Of a DNA stretch of 35,868 nt, positions 1-10,968 are shown piece after piece. The stretch comes from Hypsibius dujardini. Its lineage: Eukaryota > Tardigrada > Eutardigrada > Parachela > Hypsibiidae. The stretch is from contig LRSR01002482.1 of NCBI GenBank assembly GCA_001579985.1, positions 1 to 35,868 of the forward strand, given 5' to 3'. The notes under the pieces are model-generated. The model ran no database searches, was not told where the DNA came from, and was given only the letters and a program-made list of their open reading frames with translations. A program made the translations under genes and the position numbers. Position 1 is the stretch's first letter; the number at the start of each line of letters is the position of its first letter.

Positions 1-1039
1 GAAGAACTTGACACTAATTTGCCTGCTATGTAATGGTAGGAAAAACAAATAGCCCTCCTCGCTGACCCATACGGGTGAGAGGCTCTCTTGACCGACTCTC
101 ACTTGAAGCTGTCAGTGTTTTTTCACTCTCTCTCATTCGCATTCTTTTGTGTGTGACGTTACGGTTATTATACTATACATGGTGTACACGAAAAGAAGTA
201 AGGTAAAAGAGAACGATGATGATATGATGGGAAATATATGGAGGTGTGTGTCTTGCCATACGGCAATTAATTTGTAATAACTGGACTACTTTCAGTCATA
301 TTTCATCTTTTGTCTGTCTGAGGTTTGATTTGTTATCTGACGGTACGATTCCAGGCCGGCCGTATATATTGTGTTCGACGGCGCGTCGGTTGGGCTCATT
401 CGGCGCGTAGCATCTCCGGGAAAAGTTGTTTTTGCGTGAGATGGACGATTCTTGACATGGATCTTGAGTGTCATCTCCGAGCGCAGCGACTGCTGAGGAT
501 AACAAGCTTGCGCAAATCTTATTGCTACCAATATATAGAACTGTCTGTCTGCCTACCTTTCTGTCCATCTGTTTGTCTCTCTGTCTATCTGTCTGTTTGC
601 CTGCCTGCCTTTCTGTCTGTCTATCTTTCCATCTGCCTGCCTGCCTGCCTGCTTATCTGTATGTGTGTATGTCTGCCTGTCTGCCTGTCTGTCTGCATAT
701 TTGTTCGTCTGTCTGTCTTTCTGTCTATTTGTCTATCTGTTTACTTGACTATTAGTAGACCTACGTACTTGTTTGTGAATCTGTCTGTTCGTTTTTTCTA
801 TCTGATAATGGGCGCTTCGGTTTACTTGCAATCATTACCTGAGTAGACGACCAAAAAACATCCAATCGTTAGCTTATATCGTATATTAAAGTACAGGATA
901 CCTTAGTTGCCCATCAAATTTAAGAAAAATACCAAATAACTCATAAGTACACTAAATTAAAAAAGAATCTCGAACAAGCCAAATAGGAACAGTATAAAAA
1001 TCACAGCTGCGCAATAGTACAACGCTATGCAGAAGGCCT
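1..1039. other. Intergenic region with a degenerate CTGT array; no gene seen
   Basis: I see no exon-like coding pattern here. The reading frames that stay open across roughly 325-850 do so only because the CTGT/CCTG tetranucleotide array at about 540-760 has no stop in some frames, so their Cys/Leu/Ser/Val-rich translations are low-complexity artefacts. The right part (about 880-1039) lies just beyond the stop codon of the minus-strand MPPE1-like gene and probably holds its 3' UTR. I found no canonical AATAAA on the minus strand there. Confidence 0.6.
540..760. repeat. Degenerate (CTGT)n/(CCTG)n tetranucleotide array
   Basis: About 220 bases built from CTGT, CTGC and CTAT units, with the purest runs around 575-640 and 670-725. 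It is an imperfect microsatellite of the same sequence class as the arrays near 1660, 7081, 8277, 15300, 17380, 20641 and 26540. Confidence 0.9.
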
Positions 1040-3648
1040 CTAATCGAAACGGACCTTGCAGCGTTTCCGTATGCGTCTAGCCACCTGCCACACCAGCCAG
1101 AGGAGCAGAAAAAATCCGGAAGCACCGTAGGTGAAAAAGACCGTATGTTCGTTCGGTAAGAAGCACTTGTAGACGGCCAGTGTGTCTGGACAGAACGAGA
1201 CCTAGACAAACCGGAAACGGCATTGTGTCGGCATGTGATTAAAATGATGATAGAACGGCTACTTGATGATAATCGAAAGTGGGTCAATTGCAACCAGATG
1301 GCTGGCCACGGACTTTCAAATCAAATTCGAACTAGATCTCATCGGTATATTACGCGACATACCATAAGAAAGGATGGGTTGATTTTATTGCGCCAATTAA
1401 ACGACGAGATAGTCCACTCGTCGACACCGTTCCGGTGCTTCCGATAGCAGCCGTGATGCGTGTGACCACCGAACACAGCGCGTGGCTCGATGGTATTCAT
1501 AATCTGTATGACGAAGAAGAGATCAGTTGTAGAAATGCCGGTCTACCTGAATGTTAAGTTCTCTGCCTGCCATTTACAAGACTGGCTTTGCATGCCTATC
1601 TCCTGCCTGTCAGTCACTCGCAGTATGTATGTCTGTCTGAAAAGCAAGTTCATCTGTGCTTGTCTGTCTGTCTGTCTGACTATCTATCTATCTGTGCTTG
1701 TCTATCTGTCCATCTGTGTTTGTCTGCCTGCCTGCATGTGTCTGAAACTAATCTCATGGCTGACCACGGTCTGCCAAGTCAGTCTACAAACTATCTTTCT
1801 GTCCTAGTGTTCCTTGCCTGCCAAGTCCCCTAAGTGCCTGTGTATCTGTGTATCTGTATATCTTGATGTCTGTATCCCTGCCGGCCAATTCTGGTCCATC
1901 TAACTTAAGATTTGGCAACGTCTGCCAATTTGTGGTATAATTCGAACTCACCTGTTCAGTAGCCTCCTTACTGATGCATTCCCACTTTCCACGGAACGGC
2001 TGCGACTTTTCATCAGCCGGAGCTTCATCCGGTTCGTTGCATGCTTCATCTGAGAGCCGATACATCGGGAAATGCTACAAAGTATACAGTTCGCTCAGCT
2101 ACATGACGGGCAGTGTTTCGCGGCAAGATGAACCCACCTGGAGGATGATCGGTTTAGAGAATGCCGTCTCTCGAGAGAAGTCCACGGCATCGCATTCTTT
2201 CGGAAGGGTCTGCTCTTCTTCCGTACGAGCCTTCAAGGCTCGCTGACACCTGAGGCGCAAGGACACCACACCGAGCTGTTGTTCCGCTTCTTTGCACATG
2301 GAACAGCGGTCACCTTCGAAGGCCATACTGTTGATTAAGACAAATTGGATACCGGAAAATTCGAGAAGCTCCACCGGCCTTCTTTCGAAAGCCTTCTCGA
2401 AACGCTGTCGAAGCTGAGGAATTATCCTGAAGAAAAGAAAACGGTCAGAATAGAATATAAACTATGCTTATTACACACGTGTACTTGATTGATTGATCCA
2501 TCCTAAATAAAATACTTCCTAATCTTATCACTTTAAAACACGTTTAGTTTAAAAATATTATGCCAAACAAATTCCAGTAAAGAGCAGAGTCATTATGAGC
2601 CACCATAAAAGCCATTATAACAAGGTATTAAAGATAAAGAAAAGATACTGTTCGGAAAATCGAAATCTTGATTTTGGTAAGTAGTTTGTCAAAATTAAAT
2701 TAAATTAAATGAGCATTCTTTAAATCTCCATATTTGAATTGATTTGTTTCACGCGATTCTATACAAAACCTATACAAAATGCATTTACAACGATGAAATT
2801 CTACTCAAAAGCATTTTTAAACATTATTAAAATAAATTCCAACAACATTATGACAAGTCCTAGTAAAATGTATTTATTCACTGATTCCCTCTTGCAGAAA
2901 TATGCTTGATTGCTAACCTGTAGTGAAAGCCAATATCGTGGTTGCCAACCGCACAGATCACCGGAGCCGACGACCAAAACATGGTGCGAAATCTCCCAAC
3001 ATCTTCCCGAAAATCTTCCAGCAGGGCATTCTGTCCGTCATCTAAAATATCCCCTGAAGAACAACAAAAGAAAAATGATAAACAAACACATCTTCAACTC
3101 AGCTGATTAATCAACCGCAACCGGCAGGGTAAAATTCCCCATCCGCCGTTTAATAAGCATAAAAAGCCTTTGATTGATTGATTGATCTGCCAAACTCACC
3201 CAAAACGAAGACGACATCTGGTCGGTGGAGGAAATCGGCAGTCTGAAAAGATCGTGTCATCTGCCATTCCCTGTGAACCGAGAGCCAACACAATAAGCTC
3301 ACTTTAGCTAAAACGGCAGAAAGATTTCGTGAAGGGAGAAAGAGTTTCGGGTGGCAACCTGCGCAATTTGTCCAGCCAGTGAGCACGTTTCCCCAGCAAG
3401 TGTGGATCGGCGAGAATAATAGTTTGCAACGGTGCGCGTGGTGGTTTACCGTTTGCGAACGGGTCGTTATGGCAGGAATGTTTCGGCCAGGAGCAAGTGA
3501 TAATGGCAAAGTAATAGATGAGATATTCACAGAAGAGTAAAGTAATGCCGATCCAGCTGCAAATAGTTATCAGTACTCCATGAAGTGAATTAAAGTCCAG
3601 GTGACGAATTTTTAATAATTTTTGTATGGTACGAGAGAAAAGGATCAT
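1040..3648 (-). CDS. MPPE1: Metallophosphoesterase 1 / PGAP5-like GPI-remodelling phosphodiesterase
   Basis: Seven exons, complement(join(1040..1201,1363..1503,1952..2074,2138..2426,2918..3053,3200..3270,3359..3648)), joined by GT-AG introns with matching phases, give about 403 aa; human MPPE1 is close to 396. The N-terminus has a membrane segment (about residues 25-50, ending FCEYLIYYFAI), followed by the metallophosphoesterase motifs ILADPHLLG (D81, H83), LGD, GNHDIGFHY and GGHTHHG. A second membrane segment sits near the C-terminus (exon 7). In animals PGAP5 removes the side-chain ethanolamine phosphate from the second mannose of GPI anchors at ER exit sites. I chose the ATG at 3648-3646 because the frame upstream opens only with GTG. 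The protein ends KVRFD, without the basic sorting-type tail of the human protein. Intron 5 carries a CTGT array. The gene shares a short upstream region with the DUSP12-like gene. Function is inferred from family motifs. Confidence 0.9.
1640..1745. repeat. CTGT/CTAT array inside an MPPE1 intron
   Basis: Short tetranucleotide array in intron 5 (1504-1951) of the MPPE1-like gene. Its plus-strand units are CTGT, CTAT and CTGC. Weaker CTGT-like sequence continues to about 1870. It makes the surrounding frames look open, but they are not coding. Confidence 0.8.
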
Positions 3649-4217
3649 GGCTACTACATTCGGAATACTATACAAAATGCGTGAGCAAACAACTGTTTTT
3701 GTGGAGAAATTAAATTGCGTTTTGTTGACAACCACTCAAGCAATCAAACAATCAATCAATCAAAATTCAAAAAAGGTAGATTTCGTTTTTACCTGGAGGT
3801 CTTGTGGTCAGCCAGTTTTGAATGTAGTGTGATGTGATTGTGGAGAGGGATGGTGTCCAACTCCTTGGATTTAGCCGTGGTCTAAATCGGCCGAATCCAT
3901 GGATTAGGAAATTCACGCTATTTCCACGACCCAAAACCTAAACCTTCCATCCTGGGATTTTTGCTTAGGGGTTCGAGGACTCTTCCCAGAGACGCCCAAT
4001 ATCCGCCTACCTCCACGTGGAAAGTGATAGGGGTTTCCTTTTCGGATTTCTAAACCCAATCCAAACGCGACAAAATATTGGATTACACATACAAAATTGC
4101 AGACATTTTATTGAGGTAATATCCTAATCCTCGATTTAGCAGGACTCAGCGCGGCACAGGTGGCAGTAACCCAAATTGTATGATTTATTAATATTTGTGA
4201 AAAATTGAATTCGCAAT
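3649..4217. promoter_or_regulatory. Shared upstream region of the divergent MPPE1-like and DUSP12-like genes
   Basis: The two start codons face away from each other across 569 bases, so this interval must hold both 5' UTRs and probably both promoters. I see no clear TATA box or other named element. A short AATC run lies at about 3738-3765, and the middle (about 3860-4150) is moderately GC-rich. Calling it a bidirectional promoter is inferred from gene layout only. Confidence 0.5.
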
Positions 4218-6020
4218 ATGGAGGAACGGTTGTTAAAGGACGATTTGTTTTGCCTCGTGGAGAGGAATTTATTAATCGGAAGCTACCAATCCATCTGCCT
4301 GCTTCAAGAACGCTCTCAAATCACACACGAATCTACCAATTCGCATAGTCCTACGAAGTATGCAGATGTTTCCACTACCACGGAACCCTCAAACAGAGAG
4401 CTGGAAGCGAGTAAAGCGGCAGTTTTGACGGTGGACAGCCGGAAGCTTCCCAAAGACCTCGTGGACACTTTCGCAGCATACAAGTACATCAATGTCGACG
4501 ACAGTCTGCAGTTTGAGTTTATCCGTTATTTCGACGAGTGTTGCGCTTTTATTGAGGATCAGCGGACGCTTGGAAAAGATGTTTTGGTGCATTGGTAAGT
4601 CAGAATTCGCCGATGGATAAAGCTTTGCGCAGTGAGTGGTTGATTAGTCGATTACTGGTGTTGATGTCATTGTACACAATTCATCGATCAATCGACCGGT
4701 TCTGTCACTGTTGATTGTTGATTGTGAGTCCTCTGACGGTAAAAGCAATTAATGCGTTGGCTGTTGTAATGAGTTATTTTAATGTATGACCATTGGTTTT
4801 TCTAGCAATGCGGGATTGTCTCGAAGCGCCACCATTGTTACGGCCTATCTCATGAAAGAACACGGAGTGGATGTGAAGGACGCGCTTGACCGGTTGAGGA
4901 AAGCCAGATCTGCGATTGAGTACGGAGAAGTACATGTATCATGCGTAATTTTAGGATATTGCGTTATGGATAGATTTCGTATGCACGTGGATTGTTTTTT
5001 TAGGCCGAACTCGAATTTCCATCAACAATTGCTGCTTTATCAAGGCATGGGATGCAAGCTGGACAGCTCTAATCCGAGTTACCGGCAATGGCGACTGCGA
5101 CTCTTGACACAAACAGGTTGCAATTTTCTGTCTGACCTATTGAAATGTATAATTCTGATAAATAAATATTGCATTTGAAAGTTAAAGAATAATAATTTTA
5201 AATGTTTAAGGTATTTGAAAATGCAAATTAAACCAACCTATCCTTGTTGCTAGAATAGTTACTGCGTTTTTTGCTCGTAAATTAATTGTCGTTTATTAAT
5301 TTACTGCTGATGCCAGTTCGAATGAAATCCTTTTAATTTTACCCGGTTGCGGCTTTTTTATCTTACGAAATATTGCGACCCAGTGTTTCTAACTGAAATG
5401 CAACCTATGTTATTGCCGAGAAAAATTGTCTTTTTATGTTTAGGCTTTCCCGTGGTTGAGATTGAAACTCTGCTGGCCGCGGGTCCGGACTCAGGGAGTT
5501 CCGATCTCTTTTGCTACAGATTATGTCGGTCCGTAATATTCGCATTACTAACGCTAATTCCCAAAGTTCTGTTTGTTCTACGCTTTTTTATTTGTTTTGA
5601 TTTATTTAGGTGTCCGTTGTTCGGCCTTGCCAATCAACTGACCCATCCCGTTAAACATGCCGCCTCAGCCGATGGAGACACAAGCGAACCTCCCTATTCC
5701 ATTGCTTCCTCCGCGTGTGTGCAAAGGGAGATATTTATCGAGCCTGTCGCGTGGATGAAGGACGAAATTATGCAAACCGAAGGGAAACTGAATTGTCCGC
5801 AGTGTGCAAAAAAAGTCGGCGCTTTCTCGTGGTTCGGTGAGTCTCAGCCCCCACAGACAGATAGACAAACAGACAGACAGAAGTGACTCTCTTCATACTA
5901 CTGAGTTTAAGGACAACCCCTTTCTGTTCAGGCGAGAAGTGTCCCTGCGGTGTATTCGTCACACCAGCCTTCCACATGGACAAGGGAAAGGTTGAAATCC
6001 GTCGCGCTATCCCCCGCTAG
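4218..6020 (+). CDS. DUSP12: DUSP12/YVH1-like dual-specificity phosphatase with C-terminal zinc-binding domain
   Basis: Six exons, join(4218..4594,4806..4919,5004..5116,5444..5528,5610..5836,5932..6020), give about 334 aa; human DUSP12 is 340. The catalytic loop is HCNAGLSRS, with Cys126 assembled across intron 1 and Arg132 six residues on. The phosphatase fold ends with PNSNFHQQLLLYQGMG. The C-terminal half has the DUSP12-specific zinc-binding region: cysteines in LFCYRLCRC, then IEPVAWM, NCPQCAKKVGAFSWFGEKCPCG and a TPAFH ending. YVH1/DUSP12 proteins act as phosphatases and in 60S ribosome maturation. Oddities: intron 2 (84 bases) uses a weak donor GA|GTACGG, and the first cysteine pair reads CxxxC instead of CxxC. 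The start is the first ATG of the open frame. Intron 5 contains a short CAGA array. Identification is strong; substrate and role are inferred from the family. Confidence 0.93.
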
Positions 6021-6727
6021 CTTTCCATGAGCTAACTGCTACTCCAAATCCCAATGTCTGTTATCTCTAACGTACAGTACTAGTACATCTTGATTTGGTA
6101 CATTTGTCAGCCTTCAGACATCCATTGTGAAGTATCTGGTGGGTACTCTGTACTTGTATTGTAGAAGAGAGACGATCGAGGACCTGTTAATATAGTCACA
6201 CCGTGTGTCGTCACCTTGCGGGTAGCTTAACCGGGTCAGCCTTCCTTTTCACGCGGTAGACAAATAGACACAGACAAACAACACAGAGAGTCATTGCGTC
6301 AAAACGGTTACAGCCAAATAAACAAACCCCCAATCACACACATAGCACACAGACCGCCCGGCATTTACTCGCATTAAGCAAACAGGGAAGAAATGATGAC
6401 GGCTACCTGCCTAGTACCTCTTAGCCTATGCTGCTAATAGACAATATGGGTCAGCGTGATTCAGGAGCAGAACAAGGTCATCCTCTGATCTCCCTCTTGA
6501 GAGTGTGTCCGAGTGTTTCACGTGTGTCCTACAAACTTCCTCATCGCACCCCGGCCCATTTGATATACACTAATGATGGGGCTATTATACTCTCACATAG
6601 ACCCTCTCATATTTTGATATCAAATTCGTTTTCCGGTTAGAAAAACTTGATAAAAAATAATCATAGAGTGTGAATTGCTTTTCCGACTGAGGCCAAAAGT
6701 CCCTTGTGAGTTAGTCGAGAAAGCTCA
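6021..6727. other. Intergenic region between the DUSP12-like and KLHL genes
   Basis: About 700 bases between two plus-strand genes. I see no exon-like coding pattern and no clear polyadenylation or core-promoter motif for either neighbour. AATAAA occurs near 6316 but is about 300 bases past the DUSP12 stop. The DUSP12 3' UTR and the KLHL promoter must lie here. Confidence 0.55.
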
Positions 6728-9082
6728 ATGGAAGTCCAAACCTGGACAAAGACGTACACGACGCGGACGCTACAGCAGCTGCAAAACCTCCGGCGGGATT
6801 GCAAATGGACAGACATTATTCTACAAACGGTGGACGGGAAGGAGAAGTTTCCGGCACATCGATGTGTGCTGGCTTCGGCTAGTCCCTACTTCGGAGCGAT
6901 GCTGGGCAGTGGAATGTTCGCGGAAGCCGGCAAGGAGATCATTACCATCGGGGATGTGACGGATGACGGGCTGCGGCTGTTGTTGGGGTTTATTTATTCC
7001 GGGGATGTCACGCTAACGTCGGATAAAATTTCGGAGGTGTTGAGCGCGGCTACTTTGACTCAGGTAAGAGTTGCAGGGGCGCAGACAGACAGAGAGCAGC
7101 AGAGCGAGATGATATACAGGCAGGCAGAAATCAGACGGACAGAGGCAGGCAGGCTGGAAACCAGCCAGACAGACAGGAGGCCGACATACAGACCGTTAAG
7201 CAAGCTGATAGATATACCGACATACAGACGGATAGAGAGACAGACAGACAAGCTGACAAACCTACAGACAGACAAACAGATAGACGGATAAATAGACAGA
7301 TAGGTTGTCAGACAAATAAACAGACAAACAGACAGACAGGCAGGCAGGCAGGCAGGCAGATAATATACGTACTAGCTGAGAGACAGACAAGCAGGCAGAC
7401 ACCAAAAATGGACAGGCAGGCAACTAGGCCATGACTCTTGTGTTCATTTTGACACAAATCTTGTATGTACGTCGCTCAGGTCAACGAACTGGTCGATCTC
7501 TGCGAACAAGTCCTGCAGGAACGGATGAATCCCGACAACGTCGTCGACATCTGGACATACAGCACCAACTTCAGTCTTTCATCTCTCCAATCGTCCGTTC
7601 TCAGGTTTGTCGGCAAGCACCTTCCCACCATTGACCGGAAAGTGCTCCTACGCTTCGACGGTGACTTTATAAAACGTCTTCTCCAAGAAGCCGTAATTCC
7701 AACGGTCGAAAGTAGTGTTCTAGTTAACACAGTACAGTGGCTGGATTTCAACTGGAAATGCCGCGAGAAGTACGCGAAAGACCTCCTGCGCCGCATCTAC
7801 TGGGATCGGATTCACCTGAGAGACCAGCGAGCCATCTCAGTGAGATGTTCGAAGCCTCTTCGGACATTGCTAACCGAAGCCAGTAAACAACCGTCTCCCG
7901 TACTTCCAAGAGGAATGACAGCATCCATTGTGATACTGGGTGGGTTCTCCATCGACGGACCGATCAACACTCTTCGAGTCGCTCCTGTAGGCTCCAATGG
8001 GCCGGAAGGAAAACGGATGAAGTCACCGGCGGATTGGTCGACGTACTGCCGACTCCCGTCGAGGGTCAGAACTGTGGACTTTGCCGTGTGTGCTCTGCCG
8101 GACGGCGGGCTGCTTGTGTGCGGAGGCACTTTTTTCGACGAAGCCGGGAATGAAATTCAAACAGCGTCCACGTTTGTGCTGGATGTTCATTCGAGCCGCT
8201 GGATTCAGGCGGGCCCGATGAAGAAGCCGCGGTCGGGCGCAGTGGCAGTCTGGTTTCGGTAAGATTTGTTCATCTCTTTGTCTGTCTCTCTGTATATTTG
8301 TTTGTCTGACTGTTTGTCTATCTTGCTGTGTCTAGATGCCTACATGACCATCACTTCATTTGGCTGAAAATCTGTCTATCCATCCCTCTTAGTTTCATTC
8401 GTTCGAACTGACTTTCTGTTACAGAAATTTTATCTACGTCTTTGGAGGAGACCAAGAAGGACAAGCGACATGCGAACGCTACAACATCTGCTCCAACAGC
8501 TGGGAGTTTCTCGGTGCCGCTCGCAGTTCGATTGAAGGTGCAGCAGTAACCGTTTTCGGTGCGAGGATTATTTTATCTGGCGGATTAGACGAAATGGATG
8601 CGCCGAGTAAAGCGTTCCACTCCTACGACCCGGAAAACAATATCTGGACCGCACTTCCCTTCTTACCTGCTGCATACAGCGATCACTCAATGTTCGCTTA
8701 TGACAAGAAAGTCTTCGTCCTCGGCGGTTGGGCGTTGGACGGAAAAGTCGACCTGCACACCGTGCACACGGATGTCTATGCCTACACTGCGGATGCTGGA
8801 TGGCAGAAAGAAGCGTGGCAAGTGCGGGATGCGAAGCCGTTTCAACGGTGTGTCTTAGCGGATGGGAAGGTCTACCTAATCGGTGGAGGTTGCCTGAAAG
8901 CGTCGCAGAGGTTTCTTAATAACCCGGTGAAGGACACAAGCGGTACTGTCTTGAAGTGGTACGATTTGTCAGCGGGACGGTGGGATTCTTGCGAGGAAAG
9001 AGGTGTGGAGTCAGCGTTCTGGGACCACAAGGCCGTGATGGGGTACCTGCCGAGCAGGGATATCTCTAAACGAGCGAACTAA
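6728..9082 (+). CDS. BTB-BACK-Kelch protein (KLHL family), probable CUL3 substrate adaptor
   Basis: Three exons, join(6728..7063,7480..8258,8425..9082), give about 590 aa, the usual KLHL size. Residues 1 to about 125 form the BTB domain (WTDIILQTVDGKEKFPAHRCVL, then ASASPYFGAML, then the VNELVDLCEQVL helix right after intron 1). The BACK domain follows to about 235. From about 258 there are six kelch-blade signatures, including VILGGFS, LLVCGG, IYVFGGD, IILSGG, VFVLGGW and VYLIGGG. KLHL proteins bind CUL3 through BTB/BACK and present substrates through the kelch propeller. Which KLHL orthologue this is cannot be told, so I give no symbol. Intron 1 (7064-7479) is largely a CAGA array and intron 2 (8259-8424) starts with CTGT units. 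The start is the first ATG ahead of the BTB domain. Confidence 0.93.
7080..7415. repeat. Degenerate (CAGA)n/(CAGG)n array filling KLHL intron 1
   Basis: Roughly 330 bases of CAGA, CAGG and TAGA units, purest around 7323-7362. It takes up about 80% of intron 1 of the KLHL gene. It is the reverse-complement orientation of the CTGT arrays elsewhere in the window. Confidence 0.9.
8270..8330. repeat. Short CTGT array in KLHL intron 2
   Basis: CTGT/TTTGT units directly after the donor of intron 2, in the opposite orientation to the array in intron 1 of the same gene. Confidence 0.7.
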
Positions 9083-9195
9083 TGTTTTGGTTCGGGGATA
9101 AGAAGAGACTATGGATTGTAGTTTCGCCTCTTAACTGCCTCTTCTTTTGAGCGAACAAAAGGGTCGATTGCTTCATGTTTTTATGACGTCCATTT

Positions 9196-9201
9196 AATAA
9201 A
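9196..9201 (+). terminator. Candidate polyadenylation signal AATAAA of the KLHL gene
   Basis: A canonical AATAAA lies 114 bases after the KLHL stop codon. Its use is inferred from position only. Confidence 0.5.
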
Positions 9202-9389
9202 CGTTGTCAGAGTGTATACGGCACAATAGTGCCAGATAAAAGGCATAGAAAAGCAACAAAAAACCAAGCTTGCTCTTGACTTTTAAAACAGAAAATATTT
9301 CATCCAGCCCAAGTGCATGAGGGTGAATGCCCAGTACACAAGACGCATTTGCTTTCTCGATTTCCATGCTAATTGCTGTCTTAAGTACT

Positions 9390-10330
9390 CTAACGAGAGC
9401 TTTTACCCGTTTGCTGTTCCACTCGTTTGGCTATGTCGGCGATGAGCGCCCTGGCCTTCGGTCCCCAAAGTCCGTCCGGCCGCTTTTCGTTGGCTTAGTC
9501 AAATCCTGGGGTTCCAATGTGGATTGGATCCCGGCCAAAACCAGGGCCCGCTTGATGACGTCTTTGAGTGTTATGGCGGTTTCCTCGGCCAGCCTCTGTT
9601 TGCAACTCAGGCCATGATGCCCGCCCGTGCTGAATCGGACACCGCACTGGTAGGTACGTGGTTGGCAGACAACCGCCCCAATACGCAGGGCGACAACGAC
9701 ATGGAAACTTATGTCATCCAGCAAGCTTCTCGTCGGCGAATTCGGCAGAGCATGGACCCAAACCCTCGACTCTTTGTCCAGTAGGCCCAGCAGATCGCCT
9801 TGCTGCATGCCAGACTCCGAGCGAAAAACAAAATTGCCGAAGACCTACGACAAAAGCTTGTACATTTGCCAGGCGTAATACTCGAGCAAATGGGTTTGTA
9901 CGGCATATATTATCATGCACGGTCGACTGTGTTGAAAGGATTTTTGAAGCTCAGCTTCAGGAGGACGTGCGTGTGGCGTGGACCACGGCCTCCGCGCCTC
10001 CAGGTGTCCCGTATCTCAACTGTTGCAGCAGAACGAGTTCCCCATCACCGACATCATACGGCGACTTTCAATCTTCCCGACCAGCTGACACACAGTGTAA
10101 CCGCACGCAATTGGTCGAATTCCGCCGTCCTTCTTGTTCAGAGCAGTTAGCGCGCCGCCACACAGCAGGGGGCAGATATCAGGCACCCTCGCTCTCAGCA
10201 TGACAGTGAGAACCTCAGCAAGTTGATTCAAGAAATGTTTGTCAACATCACCCACTCTGTGGAGGAGGATCAGTTTATGGATGCGAGCAAACAATGAGAA
10301 TTCCGTTTCGTTTGATTTTGATTTGAATTC
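9390..10330 (-). pseudogene. Decayed reverse-transcriptase retroelement with an internal deletion
   Basis: Minus-strand pieces in several frames resemble one invertebrate retroelement polyprotein. In order they are: an RT fingers motif NKKDGGIRPIACG (about 10110-10150), a frame-shifted block with YGTPGGAEAVVHATRT, a motif-A-like LKLSFKNPFNTVDR, then after an in-frame TAG the motif-B-like SGMQQGDLLG. The sequence then passes directly to a C-terminal zinc-binding/nuclease-like region (CQCGVRF, HGLSC, DVIKRALVLAG, LEP) and, in another frame, to EKRPDGLWGPKARALI, ending at the stop at 9390-9392. The catalytic YxDD motif and the RT thumb are missing between motif B and the C-terminal region. Frameshifts, stops and the deletion make this an inactive relic. 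The RPDG core suggests a restriction-like endonuclease, but I cannot name the clade. Confidence 0.8.
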
Positions 10331-10500
10331 TTTTCCATTTGAATCAATTTGGCCATCAGAAAACAAAGCATCAGTATATTTTGAACGGGTGTTGTTTAGA
10401 CCTTCAGCTTTGGAAACTTTTGGCCCATGGAGACAGGAGACGAAGCATTGATTGGCAGTATCGCCAGAAAAATTCTGGAGCAGACCGAAGAAGGTACGAT

Positions 10501-10724
10501 GTGAAATTTGTATTTCGGCTCACCATCTAAATCACTTTTAAATCGGCTCACGTGAGGGTTTCTCTTTGATGGCAGGTGCTTGATAGCTTGAATTTTTGTA
10601 CTATATCCTAGTATACTATAGCACGTCTGGAAATCAAACAATCAAGCACTTGCCATCAAAGATAGACCCATGAGTGAGCAGATTTAAAAGCGGTTTGGAT
10701 ACTAAGCCGAATTACAGATTTCAC
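10501..10724. mobile_element. Foldback (inverted-repeat) element, about 95-bp arms
   Basis: Bases 10501-10595 (start GTGAAATTTGTATTTCGGCT, containing CTCTTTGATGGCA) are an imperfect inverted copy of 10631-10724, whose reverse strand starts GTGAAATCTGTAATTCGGCT and contains ATCTTTGATGGCA. About 35 bases separate the arms. It has no coding capacity. The structure is that of a MITE or foldback element. I see no obvious target-site duplication. Confidence 0.8.
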
Positions 10725-10968
10725 CCCATACTGTAAATCACTAGATGCTTTTACGACAGCGCATTTTAGCAAATTCAGCGTGGCAGTGCCGCGTAGGTTT
10801 TGGGACAGTCATTCTTATTTCTCGTTGGCTGGATCCTAGAATGAAATTTTTTGCTTTTTGAAAAGCAAGCGCCAGAACTTTGTTGTTTGTTGCCGGTACT
10901 TGTTTTACGACAATGCCGCCAAAAGCTAAGCGTAAATCACATCGAATTCATTAAAAATGTATACAATT
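10725..10968. other. Short spacer, nothing recognised
   Basis: Between the foldback element and the end of the minus-strand YfaP-like exon. It probably includes the former 3' UTR of that gene. No other signal seen. Confidence 0.4.

Noticed and set aside
325-846. 173-codon open frame on the plus strand
   Set aside because: It is open only because the CTGT array lacks stops in that frame; the translation is low-complexity Cys/Leu/Ser/Val and has no homologue-like motif.
3960-3990. GGGGTTCGAGGACTC resembling a tRNA T-arm
   Set aside because: No matching acceptor, D or anticodon arms at the right distances.
10427-10493. Possible first exon reading METGDEALIGSIARKILEQ and ending at a GT donor
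   Set aside because: Looks exon-like, but no following exon or family match could be found and it abuts a foldback element.
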